Below the pieces are notes generated by a model. That model had not been told where the DNA came from. It searched no databases and saw only the letters and a list, made by a program, of their open reading frames with translations. A stretch of 64,000 nucleotides of DNA from Bog-375 sp049698695 (GTDB lineage Bacteria; Acidobacteriota; Terriglobia; Bryobacterales; Bryobacteraceae). Position 1 is the stretch's first letter; each line of letters opens with the position of its first letter. Below, piece after piece: positions 52,123-60,178 of the stretch. Location: positions 9,241-73,240 of the forward strand of contig JBAVYH010000168.1 of assembly GCA_049698695.1 (NCBI GenBank), read 5' to 3'. A program made the position numbers and the translations under genes.

Positions 52123-52794
52123 ATGGCGCGTCTGAATCGAATTGTCGCCGCCGTTGTGTGGCTTGGCCTCGTTGGATGCATTCCAGCCTTCGGGCAGTTT
52201 GTTTCGATTGCCTATCCGATCCCTGCGTATACGGGGTCGACCACAGTGATTCCCATCACGGTCACGGATGGTACTTCGGTGCCGTCGCTTACGGATGGCA
52301 CCCAAACCATCACATTTTCCACGGCGCTTCACGCGGCAACGGTGCCGACGTCGTGGCAAACCTGGGGCTCGCCACCGTATACGGAAAGCAGCACACCTCG
52401 CGTTTTGACGGATTTCGGAGCGACGAGCCTCACCCTGACTCTTTCGGTTCCCGCCCACACGTTGGGATTTGAAATTGAGTCAGACGCGTTCGCCATAGTC
52501 CCTTTCACCGCCAACTTCTACAGCGGAGGCACGCTCCTCGGCACCGTGTCAATAACCGTCAACGGACACGCGGGCGCGTTGCTGGCGGGTGGGTCCGACC
52601 GCGCCACCATCACCAGTGTGGTGGTCACCACAACCGCGGCGGCTGGTGGCTTCGCCATGGCGCAGCTCCGTTATGGCAGTGTGTCGCTCGTCGGTACTCC
52701 CGCCCCGAGCAGCATCTTCACAGGCGGGCTTGGCATGCTGCTTCTGGCGGCGGGCGCCCTGCTGGCGCGAGCCCGTAGGAGCGCCGAAGCGTAG
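52123..52794 (+). CDS. exported protein with PEP-CTERM-like C-terminal sorting signal
   Basis: A 223-residue protein. It starts with a signal peptide (IVAAVVWLGLVGCIPAFG), followed by a beta-sandwich-like, Thr/Ser-rich domain and a C-terminal tripartite tail: APSS, a hydrophobic stretch (GGLGMLLLAAGALL) and ARARRS. This layout is like PEP-CTERM anchors handled by exosortase, though the Pro-Glu-Pro motif is degenerate. ATG 52123 is preceded by AAGGA; the frame upstream to 52087 is not signal-like. No exosortase gene lies in this window. Confidence 0.72.
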   Translation: MARLNRIVAAVVWLGLVGCIPAFGQFVSIAYPIPAYTGSTTVIPITVTDGTSVPSLTDGTQTITFSTALHAATVPTSWQTWGSPPYTESSTPRVLTDFGATSLTLTLSVPAHTLGFEIESDAFAIVPFTANFYSGGTLLGTVSITVNGHAGALLAGGSDRATITSVVVTTTAAAGGFAMAQLRYGSVSLVGTPAPSSIFTGGLGMLLLAAGALLARARRSAEA

Positions 52795-52849
52795 ACATCC
52801 CGGCGCATCCGCCCCTTCGAGGCTGCGCCACGCCCCGACGTATTTATTT

Positions 52850-52917
52850 CGGGGACAGGCTACGAAACTCCGAAATTCCGAGGAACTTCTACTGCGGAGT
52901 TTCGTAACGTGTTCCCG
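52850..52917. repeat. imperfect palindromic element, left side of the BrnT/BrnA module
   Basis: The arms CGGGGACAGGCTACGAAACTCCG (52850-52872) and CGGAGTTTCGTAACGTGTTCCCG (52895-52917) pair with a few mismatches around a 22-base loop. The left arm recurs, inverted, at 53600-53626. The motif (GGGGACAGGCTACG) resembles the palindromes spread by REP-type transposases in other bacteria. Confidence 0.65.
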
Positions 52918-52973
52918 AATCCCACCGAACCTCGTGCCCGTCGCCCAATTCCACGTCGCCCGCGACCGCCAAC

Positions 52974-53237
52974 TTACCGCGCCCGGTCCCTCTCCATCGA
53001 ACTCCGCAAAAGGGCGTTGATCCGCGTCTGATAGCCCTTGCCTTGTCCCTTGAGCCAGTCAAGAACGTCCGCGTCCAACCGGATCGTGAGGGGCTTCTTG
53101 ATTGGCCTGTAGAACTTGCCGACAACTGCCTTGCTCCAGTCGAGCACCGGCGGAATATCGGTGGTATCGATTTCCCGGTCTTTCATCCGCTTGAGCGCAC
53201 GGATTTCATTCGCTTGAGCGTTTTTGGCTCTTTGCAT
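52974..53237 (-). CDS. brnA: BrnA-type antitoxin
   Basis: An 87-residue protein with the BrnA layout: an N-terminal charged region (IRALKRMKDREIDTTDIPPVLDWSKAVVGKFYRP) followed by the C-terminal ribbon-helix-helix DNA-binding part (KPLTIRLDADVLDWLKGQGKGYQTRINALLRSSM). It neutralises BrnT and represses the operon. ATG 53237 is preferred; GTG 53252 is also possible. It overlaps the end of brnT by about 30 bases, which fits translational coupling. Confidence 0.93.
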   Translation of the reverse strand: MQRAKNAQANEIRALKRMKDREIDTTDIPPVLDWSKAVVGKFYRPIKKPLTIRLDADVLDWLKGQGKGYQTRINALLRSSMERDRAR

Positions 53238-53502
53238 ATGCTCGCCTTTCACGCGCGATTGCCTTTCGTGCCGAAATCAGCCGGATCACCTCGTCGCCAG
53301 CCTCGTCCCGATAGGTATGGGCCACCAACAACACCGCGCCAGACACCATTCCAACCGTCTGCCATCGCTCCTCTCCTTCAACAACGCGATCCTGAATGCT
53401 GAGCACCTGAGGATCGTCGAAAACCAGACTGGCGGTTTCGAAGCTGACCTTGTGCTTTGCGAGATTGCGACGGTTCTTGTCCTCGTCCCATTCGAAGCGC
53501 AT
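53206..53502 (-). CDS. brnT: BrnT-type ribonuclease toxin
   Basis: A 98-residue BrnT toxin, an RNase with a RelE-like fold that blocks translation. The N-terminal MRFEWDEDKNRRNLAKHKVSFETASLVFDDP is highly typical, and VVEGEERWQTVGMV, LLVAHTYRDE and IRLISARKAIARERRAY follow in family order. ATG 53502 fits family starts; the frame upstream to 53547 adds non-conserved residues. The brnT-brnA order is the standard one. The pair sits between two related palindromic elements. Confidence 0.94.
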   Translation of the reverse strand: MRFEWDEDKNRRNLAKHKVSFETASLVFDDPQVLSIQDRVVEGEERWQTVGMVSGAVLLVAHTYRDEAGDEVIRLISARKAIARERRAYAKSQKRSSE

Positions 53503-53504
53503 CG

Positions 53505-53535
53505 ACGGTACTTCACATATTGTACATACATTTCG
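53505..53535 (-). promoter_or_regulatory. possible promoter/operator of brnT-brnA
   Basis: Upstream of the brnT ATG lies a short TGTACA palindrome (53521-53526) within an AT-rich stretch that includes TACAAT, a -10-like hexamer on the minus strand. BrnA autoregulates its operon by binding a palindrome overlapping the promoter, so this is a plausible operator, but no second half-site is certain. Confidence 0.3.
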
Positions 53536-53557
53536 GTGCATACTCAAACAGGGCCAT

Positions 53558-53626
53558 TTCAGGCACAGGCCGCGAACCCTGAAATCCGCCGGACCTCCTA
53601 TTTCGGAGTTTCGTAGCCTGTGTCCC
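53558..53626. repeat. imperfect palindromic element, right side of the BrnT/BrnA module
   Basis: A left arm (about 53560-53584, CAGGCACAGGCCGCGAACCC...) and a right arm (53600-53626, ATTTCGGAGTTTCGTAGCCT...) form an imperfect hairpin. The right arm is the inverted match of the left arm of the element at 52850, with one inserted base pair near the end. The element lies 34 bases before the TIGR03435 gene. Confidence 0.65.
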
Positions 53627-53659
53627 AGTCGGTGTAGACTACACGCAGAGGAGTACGCA

Positions 53660-54541
53660 GTGTTTTATCGCGCCGCGCTGACCATTATCTTTACCCTCCT
53701 TTCGGCGCAAGCCCAACCCACCGGCGCTTCGAGCAGTTTTGAGGTCGTTTCCATCAAGCCATCTCCGCCGCCCAACAGGAAAGGCTTTTGGATGGGAACG
53801 CGGGGCGGTCCTGGAAGCAGCGACCCTGGGCGCATGATGTTTTCCTATGTGACCCTCGCTAGACTGGTCAGCCAGGCGTATGGTATCTACCCGTTCCAGT
53901 TATCCTATCCCGACTGGCTCAACACCGTCCGGTTCGACATTATCGCGAAGGTCCCGGAGGGCGCCACCAAGGAGCAGATTCCGCTCATGCTCCAAAACCT
54001 GCTGGCGGACCGCTTCAAGCTCAAAGTGCACCAGGAAACGAAGAACATGCCAATCCTTGAGCTGTCGGTGGCGAAGGGCGGACCCAAGCTAAAGCCAGCC
54101 AGCGGCGACCTTGCTCGCCAGGAAGGGGTAAACGGCGAACCTTCCCTGGATAGGAACGGATTTCCCGAGATACCTCCCGGTCGGGCGAATAAGTTGGTCA
54201 TCGATGGCCGGGCTCGCTGGCAGGACCCTGATGCAGGAATCGAGCAGCTAACTCGGATGCTCGCCGGCGAACTCGGCAAACCGGTAACCGACGCCACCGG
54301 TCTCAAAGCCCGATACAATTTCTCGCTGTACTGGATGTCCGGTGAGATGAACGCCACCCAGCTTACGGCGACCGCGGAAACGGATGCCGCGAGCCCTACT
54401 GCAAGCACACCTGACGGCGTTCTCGGTCCCACGATATTCGGCGCCCTCAGGGACCAGCTCGGGCTCCGGCTCGAGGCAAGGAGGGGTCCCGCTACCATCC
54501 TTGTTGTCGATTCTGCTGCGAGACTGCCGACCGAAAACTAG
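53660..54541 (+). CDS. TIGR03435 family secreted protein
   Basis: A 293-residue exported protein of an acidobacteria-specific family. It has a signal peptide (FYRAALTIIFTLLSAQA), then the family motif SFEVVSIKPSPPP, followed by LARLVSQAYGIYPFQLSYPDWLNTVRFDIIAKVPEGATKEQIPLMLQNLLADRFKLKVHQETKNMPILELSVAKGGPKLKPA and, near the C-terminus, GLKARYNFSLYWM. Function is unknown; genomes of this group have many copies. GTG 53660 is preceded by GGAG at suitable spacing. The open frame to 53450 runs through brnT and the repeat and is not used. Confidence 0.93.
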   Translation: MFYRAALTIIFTLLSAQAQPTGASSSFEVVSIKPSPPPNRKGFWMGTRGGPGSSDPGRMMFSYVTLARLVSQAYGIYPFQLSYPDWLNTVRFDIIAKVPEGATKEQIPLMLQNLLADRFKLKVHQETKNMPILELSVAKGGPKLKPASGDLARQEGVNGEPSLDRNGFPEIPPGRANKLVIDGRARWQDPDAGIEQLTRMLAGELGKPVTDATGLKARYNFSLYWMSGEMNATQLTATAETDAASPTASTPDGVLGPTIFGALRDQLGLRLEARRGPATILVVDSAARLPTEN

Positions 54542-54581
54542 CGCCCGGTAATTCTCGCCATCGCCGCCTCTCACCGAATTT

Positions 54582-55223
54582 CTAATGCGCGTGTTTTGGA
54601 TTTCCCAGTGCCGGTAAGTCTTCCCGCCGGCCGGATGGGGAAAGGCCCTGGCCGTGCACGCGCAGGGCCAGCCCCAGCATGCAGATTGCGCTGAAGCCAA
54701 AGTAAGAGCCAAACCAGAGAAAGTCGAAGAGTGGACTTCGTTGCACGTTCAGCCGGCGAAACGCCATCGCAAGAAACGCCAAAGCAAAGCCAACCGCGAC
54801 CACTCCGGCCGCCTCAAGGAGCCATTTACCCGCAACATGACGCAACGTTCGCGCGGTTGCCAATTCGTAAATGCCGATGCTGATTGCCATGACGACGATC
54901 AGGAGCGCGATGGTTCGAAAGGCGATTGGTCTATTTGCCCAGAAAGTAAAGATCACTCCGAGCGCGCTGCAAGCGATGCCATTCAACACCAGAAGCCAGG
55001 ATTTGCCCTTTGCGAAACTCCAAGTGCCGGCTGCGACGGTGCAAACTCCGGCCGCCAGTGCTAGCTCACCCATATGCACAAGCGTGCCGTTCACGTCCAC
55101 AGTTGTACGCAGAGCCAGGGATCCATCCGGGCGTTGCATGAAAAAGTTCATGGCGGAATACATCGCGTAAAGAACGCCGCCGAGTGCCAGTAACCACCAG
55201 TTCTTAATCGGCCTTTGGGTCAT
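54582..55223 (-). CDS. small polytopic membrane protein (DUF308/HdeD-like layout)
   Basis: A 213-residue protein with about six hydrophobic segments (LLALGGVLYAMYSAM, MGELALAAGVCTVAAGTW, WLLVLNGIACSALGVIFTFW, TIALLIVVMAISIGIYELA, LLEAAGVVAVGFALAFLAMAF, WFGSYFGFSAICMLGLAL) and a hydrophilic C-terminus. The segment order and the YELATARTLRHVAGKWLL loop recall DUF308/HdeD-like proteins linked to acid stress, but the match is loose. It converges with the TIGR03435 gene. Confidence 0.72.
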   Translation of the reverse strand: MTQRPIKNWWLLALGGVLYAMYSAMNFFMQRPDGSLALRTTVDVNGTLVHMGELALAAGVCTVAAGTWSFAKGKSWLLVLNGIACSALGVIFTFWANRPIAFRTIALLIVVMAISIGIYELATARTLRHVAGKWLLEAAGVVAVGFALAFLAMAFRRLNVQRSPLFDFLWFGSYFGFSAICMLGLALRVHGQGLSPSGRREDLPALGNPKHAH

Positions 55224-55480
55224 GCGCAGCCTCCCGGATTGCGATCCAGCCCTACCTCAAGGCACTGAGTGCTCTGCCGCAATCATAGCACCGCGTCAAG
55301 TCTCTCGATCCTGGTGCTTCTCTTAATGTGTGATCAAGTACGTTCTCATGGCGCGCCGGAGAGCGCATTGCGAATCAGGCCACCCGCTTGTGCTTGGGTC
55401 TCGGTCTGCCAGCCGTGATGTCGACATCTACTTTCAGGCCGGCGGCGGTCACCAGTTTCACACTGTTAGAATGTTCCGGA

Positions 55481-56185
55481 ATGCATCCCGGCGTGGAGGT
55501 CTGGATCTGCGGTCTCGAACGGGCCGCGGAATTGGCCGCACGGTATCTGCCGTTGCTCTCCGCGGACGAACTGGAGCGGGCCGGCCGGTTCAAGTTCGAC
55601 CACCTGCGCGAGGCGTACATCCTGGGGCGCGGAGTGACGCGCACCATTCTGGCCCGGCGCTTTGGTGCCGATCCGCGCGCCCTCTGTTTCCAATACTCCG
55701 TTTACGGCAAGCCTTCCATCGAGGGAGCCGGGCAATGGCATTTCAACGTTTCCCATTCCGGCTCGCTGCTGGTTTGCGCTTTGACCGAGGTGGCGCCCAT
55801 CGGTGTGGATATCGAGCGGGTGCGGCCGCAGCCCCAGGCCGCCGCGATCGCGAAGCGGTTCTTCTCCGCCGCCGAGGCGCAGCGCGTGCTGGCAGCGCCA
55901 GCCGACTCGGTTGCCGCGGTATTCTCTGAAATCTGGACTCGCAAGGAAGCGTTCCTGAAGGCAACCGGAGAGGGATTTAGCCGCGAGCTGCAGGGCTTCA
56001 CGGTCAGCAGCGGACCGGGCGAAATCCCCCGGCTGGAGCACATCGAAGGACCGGATGACGATCCGGCGCTGTGGAGCCTGCGCGCTTTTGTGCCGGCAGA
56101 ATCCTATATTGGAGCCCTTGCCGTGCGCGGGCCCATCGGCGAGGTCTTGTTGCAAAGGTTCGATCCCGCTGCCGTAGCCTGCTGA
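55481..56185 (+). CDS. 4'-phosphopantetheinyl transferase (Sfp type)
   Basis: A 234-residue enzyme that loads the phosphopantetheine arm from CoA onto acyl or peptidyl carrier proteins. Diagnostic blocks are FKFDHLREAYILGRGVTRTIL, WHFNVSHSGSLLVCALT, the metal-binding GVDIERVR and the catalytic FSEIWTRKEAFLKATGEGFS. The two-domain length is of Sfp type. ATG 55481 is used; the open frame upstream to 55388 lacks family sequence. No PKS or NRPS gene lies in this window, so its carrier protein is encoded elsewhere. Confidence 0.93.
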   Translation: MHPGVEVWICGLERAAELAARYLPLLSADELERAGRFKFDHLREAYILGRGVTRTILARRFGADPRALCFQYSVYGKPSIEGAGQWHFNVSHSGSLLVCALTEVAPIGVDIERVRPQPQAAAIAKRFFSAAEAQRVLAAPADSVAAVFSEIWTRKEAFLKATGEGFSRELQGFTVSSGPGEIPRLEHIEGPDDDPALWSLRAFVPAESYIGALAVRGPIGEVLLQRFDPAAVAC

Positions 56186-56199
56186 TAGCGCGCCGTCGC

Positions 56200-58593
56200 T
56201 CAGCGCGTCTCCACGGTGAACTCATTGCCACGGCAGCCATTGACTTCGACGCTCACGACGGTTTTCGGATCGGCGTCGGCGGGCAGTTTGAAAGTGATCG
56301 TGTTCGGCGAACGCCTGGTGATCTCGGCGGTGCGATCGCCGAGCCACACGCGGTCCGAATCCGTGCTCGAACCGAAGTTCACTCCCCAAACCGTAAGCGC
56401 CCGGCCGCGAGCGAACGGCGGCGGCCGGTTCGTGAGGTCGTCAACGATCCCTCCCGGGTTTATGATCGGCGCCTGCGGCCGGATGAACGCCTCTTCCGCC
56501 ACTTTGACGGTGGGAGGCAAGGTGGAGGCGAGGAACCCGAATGCGGCCATGGAGGGAATCACGGCCAGCGCGGCAATCCAGGGTTTGGGCACGCGAAGGA
56601 TAAGAAGAATGGCCGACAAAATCGTAATCGCCCGTCCCAGCCACACGTCCCACGCCGCGGTGAATTGCAGTTCCAAGTGTTGCCGGCCCGGGTGAGCGCG
56701 GACCAGAAGGAAACCAATGGGGTCGCTCTTCGTGGTTGCGCCCGAAACTCGCCAGCCGCGGTCATGATTGATCTTCACCAGAACGGCTTCGTCCGGACCG
56801 AGTTGAGTATCGAGCACGGCGCTGTCTGCCGCGTTCCAGTGGATCGAGACAGGCCGCTTGCCGGCGGCCCAGGCGACATAGGCCGCCAGAAAACCGGCGT
56901 CGCTGGTCGAGGTCAGGCGCGGCAAGCGGTCCATGGCGGGAAGGTCTACTACCACGGCATCCTCATGGCCGGAGCCGGGAGTGTCATAGATCGTGTCGCC
57001 GGCGCCGTTCGACCACGCAACCGGGAGAGCTGCGAACTTTTCCGGCTGCGCGAACCAGTGAAAGTAATCCCTCGAATCGGCGCCATCTACCACCAGGTAG
57101 CGAACGTTCAGGGCGCGCAGCCACAGTTCGGCAATACGCTCCGGATCGCTGCTGCATCCCAACACCACCTGCCGCTGGGCCGCGAAGATCAGATAGTTCG
57201 AGATACCTTGCGCGGGCACACCGCCGGCCTGGGGGACATCCGACCAGAGAAAAAGATCGGAGTTGAGTCCACCGGACGCCATGATGCGCGCGCCGCCGGC
57301 GTGCCGGTTCAGCCATCCGGCAAGCTGATAGACGAGGGTGCCGGATGGGTCCGCGGCATGCGGCTGAACCTTCCACGCGTGGCTGACAAAACTGAAGGCC
57401 GAGGGCGCACCGGCGCCGAGGATAGCCAGCGCCGCAACTGCAGCCGCCATGCGCCATTTCCGCAGCAGCGAGACGGCGCCGGCCGCCGCCATCGCAAGGC
57501 CAGCGCTGAGTTCGAGCATATAGCGATAGGGGATCGGCAGCAGAGCGTTGCCTTCCAGCGTGAATGCCAGCACGATGGCGCCCGCAATTGCCAGCCACGC
57601 CAGCAGAAAGGCCAGCTCGGGTGCGATTCGGCGCCAGAATGCGAGGCCCAGCAAGACGCCGGCGGTCAGGAGAATGATCCACGTGGTTCGATTCCATGGC
57701 GCCGCGGGTAGCGTCGGGATCAATCCGGCATGCCGAAGGACGACCCGGTTGACCAGCGAGATGGAGACCATGTAACCCGGGGTAATCCAAAATGCGGCGA
57801 GCCCATAGGCTGTACCGACGGTTCCGAAGACGGCTAGACAGCTCTTGCCAAGGCCGGCCTCATGCGTTTTGGCCACGGCGACGGCGGCCAGCATGATTCC
57901 CAGCCCGAGCATGCCGGGCCAACTGGTAAGGCAAACCGCGGCGGTCAACAGAGTCGCCAGCGTCCACCGTTTGCGCCACGCAGCGGCGATAGCGAGCAAA
58001 GCGAACGGAAACGCAAACGCGTGGGCGGCCTCCTCGTAGCCGACTAGTGCTACAAAACCCCAGGGCGCGCCCGCATAAGGCAGCGCGAGGTTCCGCCATA
58101 GCGGAAGGAAATAGTATGCGGGCGATGGAAAAGCGCTGTACAGGATCGCGGCGAACGCGGCCAGCGCACGCGAGCGGAACAGCACCCGGCCGAGCAGGTA
58201 GAGACAGACGGGAGTTAAGGCATAGGCGGCAGCCGTCAACAGATGATAAGCGCGGCCGAGCGAGGAAACCGGCAGGGCCCGCACCAGTGCATGAAACAGC
58301 GGCGGGTACATGTAATGCAAGGGTGCGCCCGCATAGGTCAGAGGATTCCAGGTCCACTTGAAATCGCGGAAAAGACGCGCGGTCGCCTCACAGAAATAGC
58401 CATTGTTCCATGGCTGGTCGGTGAAGCCGGTAAGAACGTAAGGACCCAGGATGAGCAGGTTGGCAATCAGTAGCGCGGCCGCTAACCCAGCGTCCGCGAG
58501 CAGGCTCTTTCTATGCAGGATGAAATCAGATGTGGTTTGTTCGAAACTTTGCCGGATCACTCGGAGCCAGCCGGGGAACTTTGTTATTGGCAC
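56200..58593 (-). CDS. large polytopic membrane protein with C-terminal IPT/TIG-like domain
   Basis: A 797-residue protein: about eleven hydrophobic helices in the first 440 residues, an extracytoplasmic part, another transmembrane helix, and a terminal Ig-like (IPT/TIG) domain (RALTVWGVNFGSSTDSDRVWLGD ... NTITFKLPADADPKTVVSVEVNGCRGNEF). The polytopic part looks like 'PTPS-related' membrane proteins and resembles the protein at 3230-5245 (YHLLTAAAYALTPVCLYLLGRVLF; FPSPAYYFLPLW). The start is uncertain: GTG 58593 and GTG 58560 both precede the first helix. The open frame further up overlaps the divergent methyltransferase gene and is not coding. A lipid-linked sugar transferase role is possible. 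Confidence 0.75.
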   Translation of the reverse strand: MPITKFPGWLRVIRQSFEQTTSDFILHRKSLLADAGLAAALLIANLLILGPYVLTGFTDQPWNNGYFCEATARLFRDFKWTWNPLTYAGAPLHYMYPPLFHALVRALPVSSLGRAYHLLTAAAYALTPVCLYLLGRVLFRSRALAAFAAILYSAFPSPAYYFLPLWRNLALPYAGAPWGFVALVGYEEAAHAFAFPFALLAIAAAWRKRWTLATLLTAAVCLTSWPGMLGLGIMLAAVAVAKTHEAGLGKSCLAVFGTVGTAYGLAAFWITPGYMVSISLVNRVVLRHAGLIPTLPAAPWNRTTWIILLTAGVLLGLAFWRRIAPELAFLLAWLAIAGAIVLAFTLEGNALLPIPYRYMLELSAGLAMAAAGAVSLLRKWRMAAAVAALAILGAGAPSAFSFVSHAWKVQPHAADPSGTLVYQLAGWLNRHAGGARIMASGGLNSDLFLWSDVPQAGGVPAQGISNYLIFAAQRQVVLGCSSDPERIAELWLRALNVRYLVVDGADSRDYFHWFAQPEKFAALPVAWSNGAGDTIYDTPGSGHEDAVVVDLPAMDRLPRLTSTSDAGFLAAYVAWAAGKRPVSIHWNAADSAVLDTQLGPDEAVLVKINHDRGWRVSGATTKSDPIGFLLVRAHPGRQHLELQFTAAWDVWLGRAITILSAILLILRVPKPWIAALAVIPSMAAFGFLASTLPPTVKVAEEAFIRPQAPIINPGGIVDDLTNRPPPFARGRALTVWGVNFGSSTDSDRVWLGDRTAEITRRSPNTITFKLPADADPKTVVSVEVNGCRGNEFTVETR

Positions 58594-58740
58594 TCGCGCT
58601 CCATATTCGATCTTACACGCTGAAGGCGCAACTTCCCGCCGGCTTGGCCGCTGCGGAGGTTGGCGAACGAAGGTGCCAGCCTCAATTGCCGCACGCATCT
58701 TTCGCTCGCGACGTGGCGCGTTTAGGCGAGAATGGGTGTG

Positions 58741-60138
58741 ATGAGCGAACGCACTTCGGCCCTGGCGAACGATCCGGCCTTCGCCGCGCGCATTCAGAAA
58801 CACGTGGCGGAGCTCTCGCGGAAAGCGCACTATCACAGCCTGGAATTGAACGATGGCACGGTGCTGCCGGGGGTGAATGGCCTGGAGGTGTTGCGCGCGC
58901 GGCTCGGCTCGTTCCCCATCCCGGAAGACCTGCGGGGCCGGCGTGTGCTCGATGTGGGAGCGGCTTCCGGCTGGTTCTCCTTCGAGGTGGAGCGCCGCGG
59001 CGCGGAAGTGGTCGCGGTCGACTGCGTGGAGTACAGCGAGCTCCGAGCCGTCGCGGAGTTGCGCGGGTCGCGCATCGATTACCGGCTGCTCGATGTGGAC
59101 GAACTGGACCCGGCCGGCATCGGCACCTTCGATTACATACTGTTCTTCGGCGTGCTCTATCATCTGCGCCATCCGCTGCTGGGCCTGGAGAAGATTTGCG
59201 CTCTGGCCCGCGACCACGTGTTTGTCGAATCGTTCGTCGCCGACGGGTTGGGAGAGCGAAACGAGGCCTGCACGCTGGAGTTTTACGAAACCGACGAGCT
59301 GGGCGGCCAGATCGACAACTGGTTCGGCCCCACCACCAAGTGCCTGCTGGCAATGTGCCGGTCGGCCGGATTCGCCCAGGTGAAGCTCGAGTACGTCGGC
59401 AATGGGCGGGCGGGCATCACCTGCCGGCGGCGCTGGGAAGCTCCGGCGGCAAACCCTTCGGCCGTGCCTCCCTATTTATGTTCTGCGGTCAACAATCGGA
59501 CCAACGACGCCACGTTCCACCGAGGGAAGGACGAATACATGTGCCTCTACTTCCGCTCGCGCGAAGATCTCACCAGGCACGATCTGCGCGCGGAAGTGGA
59601 CGGGCTCGGCGTGCCTGCTTTGGCTGTGACCAGGACCGGGGAGCAACGCGACGGAACTGGAGACTGGCAGGCCAATCTCAGGCTTCCGCCCGGCCTCGCC
59701 GCCGGTTCGCATGAGGTTCGGCTGCGCACCGTCAACTCGGGCTTCAGCAACGGCGTGGCGGTTTTGATGACCGGCGGGGCTGTCCCGTCTCCCGGGCTGC
59801 CCGCGGACTTCCCGCCGCTCGAAGCGGCCACCGCGCCCGCGCCCGCGCTGGTTGCCGTCCAGAATACGTTCGACGGTTCCGCCATTTTCCGCGGCTTCAA
59901 GAGCGAGTACCTGTCGGTGTTCTTCACCACCGAAGAAACCGCCTTGAGACGCGACGAAGTGCTCTTACAGGTGGACGGCCGGGACGTGCCGGTTCACCTC
60001 TTGATGAACCCCGGCGGCGTGGAATGGCAGGTGAACGCGAAACTCCCCGCGGACCTGGCCGCTGGGACCCACCTCGCCAGAGTGCGCACCGCCCGCAGCC
60101 CGTTCTGCCAACCCGGCGAGTTCAGGTTGGAAGGGTAG
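58741..60138 (+). CDS. SAM-dependent methyltransferase with two tandem C-terminal repeats
   Basis: A 465-residue protein. Residues about 40-230 are a class I methyltransferase: SAM motif VLDVGAASGWFSFE, acidic end VVAVD, and FDYILFFGVLYHLRHPLLGLEKI, close to DUF1698-type (tRNA-wobble CmoB-like) domains. The rest consists of two copies of a repeat of about 95 residues (about 248-342 and 371-465); compare FHRGKDEYMCLYFRS with FRGFKSEYLSVFFTT, and WQANLRLPPGLAAGSHEVRLRT with WQVNAKLPADLAAGTHLARVRT. They look like Ig/TIG-type beta-sandwiches. ATG 58741 or 58732 may start it. The substrate is unknown; it stands divergent from the 56200-58593 gene. Confidence 0.85.
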   Translation: MSERTSALANDPAFAARIQKHVAELSRKAHYHSLELNDGTVLPGVNGLEVLRARLGSFPIPEDLRGRRVLDVGAASGWFSFEVERRGAEVVAVDCVEYSELRAVAELRGSRIDYRLLDVDELDPAGIGTFDYILFFGVLYHLRHPLLGLEKICALARDHVFVESFVADGLGERNEACTLEFYETDELGGQIDNWFGPTTKCLLAMCRSAGFAQVKLEYVGNGRAGITCRRRWEAPAANPSAVPPYLCSAVNNRTNDATFHRGKDEYMCLYFRSREDLTRHDLRAEVDGLGVPALAVTRTGEQRDGTGDWQANLRLPPGLAAGSHEVRLRTVNSGFSNGVAVLMTGGAVPSPGLPADFPPLEAATAPAPALVAVQNTFDGSAIFRGFKSEYLSVFFTTEETALRRDEVLLQVDGRDVPVHLLMNPGGVEWQVNAKLPADLAAGTHLARVRTARSPFCQPGEFRLEG

Positions 60139-60178
60139 AGAAGGCCGTCGGGCCGGGCACGCCAGGCCCCAGTGGGCC

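Noticed and set aside
55375..55647. A 90-codon minus-strand frame ending in KVDVDITAGRPRPKHKRVA
   Set aside because: It overlaps the 5' part of the phosphopantetheinyl transferase gene and most of it is shadow; the C-terminal stretch looks slightly protein-like but supports no family.
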